A program made the translations under genes and the position numbers. From Bacteroidota bacterium (GTDB taxonomy: Bacteria; Bacteroidota; Bacteroidia; UKL13-3), in contig RGVD01000094.1 in NCBI GenBank assembly GCA_010027395.1, positions 1 to 9,569 on the forward strand: a stretch of DNA of 9,569 bases, given 5' to 3'. The notes under the pieces were generated by a model that made no database searches, had not been told where the DNA came from, and saw nothing but the letters and a program-made list of their open reading frames with translations. Of this stretch, positions 6,574 to 9,569 are shown piece after piece; the stretch's first letter is position 1, and each line of letters opens with the position of its first letter.

Positions 6574-7416
6574 ATGCAGTTAAACAAACTTCATATCATT
6601 ATCATAGTAACACTGCTTTCATTTGCAGGCGTTCTTATCTATCTGAATTTCCGTACCCCGGAGGCAGAAATGAAGGAAACTGCTCCCTTGGCTGAAAACG
6701 CTATGTGGAAAGAGTTTAACTATGATGAGTATGCTAAATCATGCAAGGATTCAGTTCCTGTTTCTCTAAAATTTAAAATTGACAGCCTAGAGCAGGTTAT
6801 TGCCAAAGACAGCAATAATTATCAAGCTGTAGCCACCATATCTAGATTTTGGGATTCAGCAGGATTTGAAATCGTTTCGGCTCATTACTTAAGCAAAATT
6901 GCCAATAGATTAGGAGATGAAAGAAGCTGGATGACATCAGGCTTAAAGTATTATGATGTGGCAAGAATTAGTGATGACACAAGCAGACAGATTTATGCCC
7001 AGAAAGAGGCTATAAAAGCATTTGAAAAAGTAGTTGCTTTAAACGAAAATAACATAGATGCAAAAAACGCCTTGGCCATTTGTTTGGTTCAAAATGATTT
7101 AGATATTATGAGAGGGGTGCAAATATCAAAAGATGTTATAAAGCGCGATTCAAATAATATTGAAGCTAATTTAACACTAGGAATGCTTAGTGAGAGAAGC
7201 GGTCAGCTTGACAAAGCAAGAGCAAGATTTGAAAAACTTGTGGAAGTGCAGCCGCTAAATCCCGAATATTATTTTTATTTGGGAGAAATTTATGCTAAGC
7301 TTGAAATGAAAAAAGAGGCGATAAGTACTTTCGAAACATGTATTACCCTTTTGCCAGATGAAGCAGCAAAAAAAGAAGTTAAACAAATTATAGAAAACAT
7401 ACAAAAACAAAAATAA
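6574..7416 (+). CDS. Membrane-anchored tetratricopeptide-repeat protein
   Basis: This 280-residue protein has an uncleaved signal-anchor at about residues 6-25 (LHIIIIVTLLSFAGVLIYL) and a C-terminal helical-repeat region. A short linker to about residue 60 is followed by divergent repeats. Clear TPR units lie at about 146-178 (AIKAFEKVVALNENNIDAKN), 196-229 and 230-263 (YYFYLGEIYAKLEMKKEAIS), with the typical spacing and Pro or Asn-Asn at repeat ends. TPRs bind other proteins, so it probably acts as a scaffold at the inner membrane, with its repeats facing the periplasm. No partner can be named. It starts 9 bases after the HU gene and ends 2 bases before the 29-residue basic gene, so all three are surely co-transcribed. 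HU, TPR and RNase E/G genes are, from memory, neighbours in many Bacteroidota. Confidence 0.88.
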   Translation: MQLNKLHIIIIVTLLSFAGVLIYLNFRTPEAEMKETAPLAENAMWKEFNYDEYAKSCKDSVPVSLKFKIDSLEQVIAKDSNNYQAVATISRFWDSAGFEIVSAHYLSKIANRLGDERSWMTSGLKYYDVARISDDTSRQIYAQKEAIKAFEKVVALNENNIDAKNALAICLVQNDLDIMRGVQISKDVIKRDSNNIEANLTLGMLSERSGQLDKARARFEKLVEVQPLNPEYYFYLGEIYAKLEMKKEAISTFETCITLLPDEAAKKEVKQIIENIQKQK

Positions 7417-7418
7417 CT

Positions 7419-7508
7419 ATGCCAAGCGGAAAGAAAAGAAAACGTCACAAAATTGCTACCCACAAACGCAAAAAGCGTTTACGTAAAAACAGACATAAAA
7501 AGAAATAA
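7419..7508 (+). CDS. 29-residue basic protein, AURKAIP1/COX24 (mS38/bS22)-like
   Basis: The ATG stands 2 bases after the TPR stop and encodes 29 residues, about 20 of them Lys, Arg or His. It begins MPSGKKRKRHKIATHK and ends RLRKNRHKKK. The pattern HKIATHKRKKRLRKNR aligns without gaps to the core of mycobacterial bS22 as I recall it (KRMSKKKHRKLLRRTR), which belongs to the AURKAIP1/COX24 family that includes mitochondrial ribosomal protein mS38. These peptides sit deep in the small ribosomal subunit contacting rRNA. Near-identical short ORFs occur in many Bacteroidota, often labelled hypothetical or AURKAIP1/COX24-domain. A strong terminator starts 20 bases after its stop, so it is the last gene of the HU-TPR operon. 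Role in the ribosome is inferred, not shown. Confidence 0.85.
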   Translation: MPSGKKRKRHKIATHKRKKRLRKNRHKKK

Positions 7509-7528
7509 TTATTTCTGTGCAGCAAAAT

Positions 7529-7566
7529 AATAAGCCTGCGAACCATTGGTTCTCAGGCTTATTTTA
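7529..7566 (+). terminator. Intrinsic terminator of the HU-TPR operon
   Basis: The stem AATAAGCCTG (7529-7538) pairs with CAGGCTTATT (7554-7563). It continues through one C/T mismatch into GAACC/GGTTC around an ATT loop (7545-7547). A short T run (7562-7565) follows. It lies just after the 29-residue gene and separates that operon from the ribonuclease gene. Confidence 0.85.
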
Positions 7567-7626
7567 CTTGAAAATACCCTCAAAAAAACCTCGTTTAATT
7601 TAACCTCTCTGAAAAAACCTGGCCAA

Positions 7627-7674
7627 ATGCGCTCTATGCGTATTAACTTATTGTTCAAAAACAAAAAAACTTAA
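7627..7674 (+). CDS. Possible 15-codon upstream ORF in the RNase E/G leader
   Basis: An ATG at 7627 opens a frame encoding MRSMRINLLFKNKKT and stops 5 bases before the GTG of the ribonuclease gene, in a different frame. The closeness of the stop to the GTG would allow translational coupling or a leader-peptide effect. Nothing else supports translation, and chance is a realistic explanation. Confidence 0.15.
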   Translation: MRSMRINLLFKNKKT

Positions 7675-7679
7675 AAAAC

Positions 7680-9233
7680 GTGAGTCAGGAACTTATTATC
7701 AATTCAACACAAGGTGGTGCCGTAACTATAGCACTGCTTCGTGATAAAAAATTAGTTGAACTTCACCAAGAATCCGGAAGTAACGGATTTTTAGTTGGTG
7801 ATGTATACCTTGGAACTGTAAACAAACTCATGCCTGGTTTGAATGCAGCATTTGTAGATGTAGGACATGAGCGCGATGCCTTTCTGCATTACTTGGATTT
7901 AGGCAAACAAGTAAAATCATTATCAAAATTTACGAAACTTGTACGAAATGGCAAGCCTGATTCTATCATTAGAAATGAGGATTTGGATGAAGATATTGAG
8001 AAAAATGGCAAGGTAGGTCAAGTGCTTAATCGTTTTCAGCAAGTGGTGGTGCAAGTGGCTAAAGAACCTATAGCCAACAAAGGACCTCGCCTTACTTCCG
8101 AAATTAGCTTAGCAGGTAGATTTTTGGTATTAATGCCATTCGATGAAGGGATCAATATTTCAAAGAAAATATCAAAACCTGATGAAAGAACCCGCTTGAA
8201 AAAACTGGTTCAATCATTAAAACCTAAGAACTTTGCTGTCATTCTCAGGACCAATGCTGAAGGGGCTAGTGAAGAAGATTTGATTAAAGACATGGCTGAT
8301 TTAATTGAAAGATGGGAACATTTATACACCCAACTCAAAACAGCCACCCCTCCTCAAAAAATTCTTGGCGAAAGTGAAAGAACTCTTACTTTAATCAGAG
8401 ATTTGGTAAATGAGGATTACTCAGCCATTCATGTGAACGATAGTTTTCTATTTAGCGAAATCAAAGGCTACCTAAAAGCAAAAGAGCCTGAACTTGAGAA
8501 AATAGTTAAGCTATATGCTGGAAAACAACCCATTTTCGAAAACTTTGATATTGATAAGCAAATTAAAACAAGCTTCGGAAAAGAAATCAATTTCTATGGT
8601 GGATGTTACCTAATTATCGAGCATACAGAAGCTTTACATGTTATTGATGTAAATAGCGGAAACATTGCAGGTAAAGAAATTAATCAAGAAGAAAATGCAC
8701 TTAAAGTAAACCTAGAGGCTGCTACCGAAATAGCTCGTCAATTAAGACTGCGAGACATGGGTGGTATCATTGTTATTGATTTTATCGATCTAAAAAATCC
8801 TGGAAATAGAAGACAGGTATATGAAAGGTTGAAAGAAGAAATGGACAATGACAAGGCAAAGCATAAAATCTTGCCTATGAGTCCTTTTGGTTTGGTGCAA
8901 ATAACGAGACAAAGAGTTAGGCCAGAAATGGCAATTCAAACCACCGAAAAATGCCCTACTTGCAAAGGAACTGGAGAGATACAAAATACAGTATCAATGG
9001 TGGATGAAATAGAAACACGCGTCAAATACTTAATCGAGAATATGCACATTTCGAATTTCACTTTAGAAATTCATCCGTATATGGCAGCTTATCTGAAGCA
9101 AGGTATCCTAAATTCAACTAGGGTAAAATGGTATTTCAAATACAAAAAATGGATTAAGATAAAAGCGGTTCAATCGATGCACATGGTTGAATATAGATTT
9201 ATAAATAATAGTGGTGAAGAAATTCATGTATAA
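7680..9233 (+). CDS. rng: Ribonuclease E/G family endoribonuclease
   Basis: This 517-residue protein matches the RNase G size and the catalytic half of RNase E, the enzyme that cuts single-stranded AU-rich RNA in rRNA maturation and mRNA decay. The S1 RNA-binding domain (from about residue 36, GFLVGDVYLGTV) is inserted in the RNase H-like region, as usual for the family. Magnesium-binding aspartates are visible at Asp323 (HVIDVNSGN) and Asp367 (IIVIDFIDLKN). The Zn-link motif CPTC (Cys425, Cys428) in KCPTCKGTG supports the dimer-of-dimers assembly. There is no long RNase E-like scaffold tail. The GTG start at 7680 is chosen because a stop lies in frame at 7644, no ATG lies between, and the protein begins with the conserved MSQELIIN segment. 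A 114-base gap after the upstream terminator suggests a separate promoter. Confidence 0.95.
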   Translation: MSQELIINSTQGGAVTIALLRDKKLVELHQESGSNGFLVGDVYLGTVNKLMPGLNAAFVDVGHERDAFLHYLDLGKQVKSLSKFTKLVRNGKPDSIIRNEDLDEDIEKNGKVGQVLNRFQQVVVQVAKEPIANKGPRLTSEISLAGRFLVLMPFDEGINISKKISKPDERTRLKKLVQSLKPKNFAVILRTNAEGASEEDLIKDMADLIERWEHLYTQLKTATPPQKILGESERTLTLIRDLVNEDYSAIHVNDSFLFSEIKGYLKAKEPELEKIVKLYAGKQPIFENFDIDKQIKTSFGKEINFYGGCYLIIEHTEALHVIDVNSGNIAGKEINQEENALKVNLEAATEIARQLRLRDMGGIIVIDFIDLKNPGNRRQVYERLKEEMDNDKAKHKILPMSPFGLVQITRQRVRPEMAIQTTEKCPTCKGTGEIQNTVSMVDEIETRVKYLIENMHISNFTLEIHPYMAAYLKQGILNSTRVKWYFKYKKWIKIKAVQSMHMVEYRFINNSGEEIHV

Positions 9234-9257
9234 TAAATATCAATATTTATTGGCATA

Positions 9258-9292
9258 AAAAAGTCCCGAAACCAGAGGTTTCGGGACTTTTT
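9258..9292. terminator. Bidirectional intrinsic terminator between rng and the SulP gene
   Basis: A perfect 16-bp stem pairs 9258-9273 with 9277-9292 around the loop AGA. The core is GTCCCGAAACC/GGTTTCGGGAC, flanked by a run of A on the left and T on the right. It can therefore end transcription in both directions: rng from the left and the convergent anion transporter gene from the right. Confidence 0.93.
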
Positions 9293-9309
9293 GTATAAAA
9301 CTCATAACA

Positions 9310-9569
9310 CTAATTCTTTTTGTGTCTACTAGCCATCGGATGCTGTGACATGGGATGAAATCTTTCCAAACCTAATGTCAAAAATTCTCCACCATCCATT
9401 TTATAGTTTTCGCCAATAAAATGTATGCCTTGAAAGGCTGTATGATCGATTAAATTAGCTTGCTTAAAATCCACAATAATTTTTTTACCTTTAGGTATTG
9501 AATTAAATTTCTCTATCAAACCTATGTAATTACTAAAAACAGCAGAGTGTTTTATCTTAACTAGATATG
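9310..9569 (-). CDS. SulP-family anion transporter, C-terminal STAS domain (partial)
   Basis: Only the last ~86 residues lie in the window. The frame is open from the right edge, reading YLVKIKHSAVFSNYIGLIEK into IIVDFKQANLIDHTAFQGIH and ending HPMASRHKKN. This is a STAS domain: a beta strand, a helix, the IVDF-x-x-A-x-LIDHT strand-turn, and GGEFLTLGLE. Bacteroidota SulP transporters (sulfate, bicarbonate or other anions) end this way, with an acidic DHT motif and a HP(L/M)A(S/T)R tail as I recall. A TTG at 9519-9517 could look like a start, but the upstream residues fit the same domain, so the gene continues beyond 9569. The transmembrane part is not visible, so the transported anion is unknown, and a stand-alone STAS protein cannot be fully excluded. 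Confidence 0.8.
   Translation of the reverse strand, partial: YLVKIKHSAVFSNYIGLIEKFNSIPKGKKIIVDFKQANLIDHTAFQGIHFIGENYKMDGGEFLTLGLERFHPMSQHPMASRHKKN

Noticed and set aside
8790..8984. 64-codon minus-strand open frame
   Set aside because: It is antisense to the conserved catalytic and Zn-link region of the RNase E/G gene.
1..9569. Search for mobile elements, CRISPR arrays, tRNAs and phage or defence genes
   Set aside because: No regularly spaced repeats, transposase-like ORFs, terminal inverted repeats or tRNA-like cloverleafs were seen by eye.

Overview
The window is AT-rich chromosomal DNA from a member of the Bacteroidota. Four things point there: a GldE-type CorC/HlyC protein next to ssb and mutY; an HU-TPR-RNase E/G block; several matches to the Bacteroidota -7 promoter element TAnnTTTG; and the absence of Shine-Dalgarno-like purine boxes before most starts. 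The order or genus cannot be settled from the sequence alone.

Layout from left to right. Positions 9-218 (+) hold a small unrecognised ORF that ends tail to tail with gldE. Positions 221-3096 (-) carry the mutY, ssb, gldE cluster, transcribed leftwards: a base-excision repair glycosylase, single-strand DNA-binding protein, and a CBS/CorC membrane protein of the gliding family. Positions 3177-5797 (-) carry a two-gene glycosyltransferase operon: a polytopic GT-C enzyme resembling Alg9/PIG-B (GT22), then a GT9 heptosyltransferase-like enzyme. Positions 5798-6216 form the divergent control region, with a leftward promoter for the glycosyltransferases, a rightward promoter for the HU gene, a palindrome and one tiny basic ORF.

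Positions 6217-7508 (+) form a tight operon of HU-family protein, membrane-anchored TPR protein and a 29-residue, extremely basic peptide resembling the AURKAIP1/COX24 (mS38/bS22) small-subunit ribosomal proteins. A strong intrinsic terminator follows. Positions 7680-9233 (+) hold an RNase E/G family ribonuclease with a GTG start and its own leader. A long perfect hairpin at 9258-9292 separates it from the convergent 3' end of a SulP-type anion transporter (STAS domain), which runs off the right edge.

Most of the window is core housekeeping: DNA repair and replication, nucleoid structure, and RNA processing or translation. The glycosyltransferase pair is the accessory-looking part, placed between mutY and hup, and probably acts on surface polysaccharide or glycolipid. 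No mobile element, CRISPR array, tRNA or rRNA was seen. The points most worth a second look are the 29-residue ribosomal-protein candidate, the eukaryote-like GT-C enzyme paired with a GT9, the HU variant with Ile instead of Pro at the DNA-intercalating position, gldE without gldD beside it, and two very short ORFs in leader regions.
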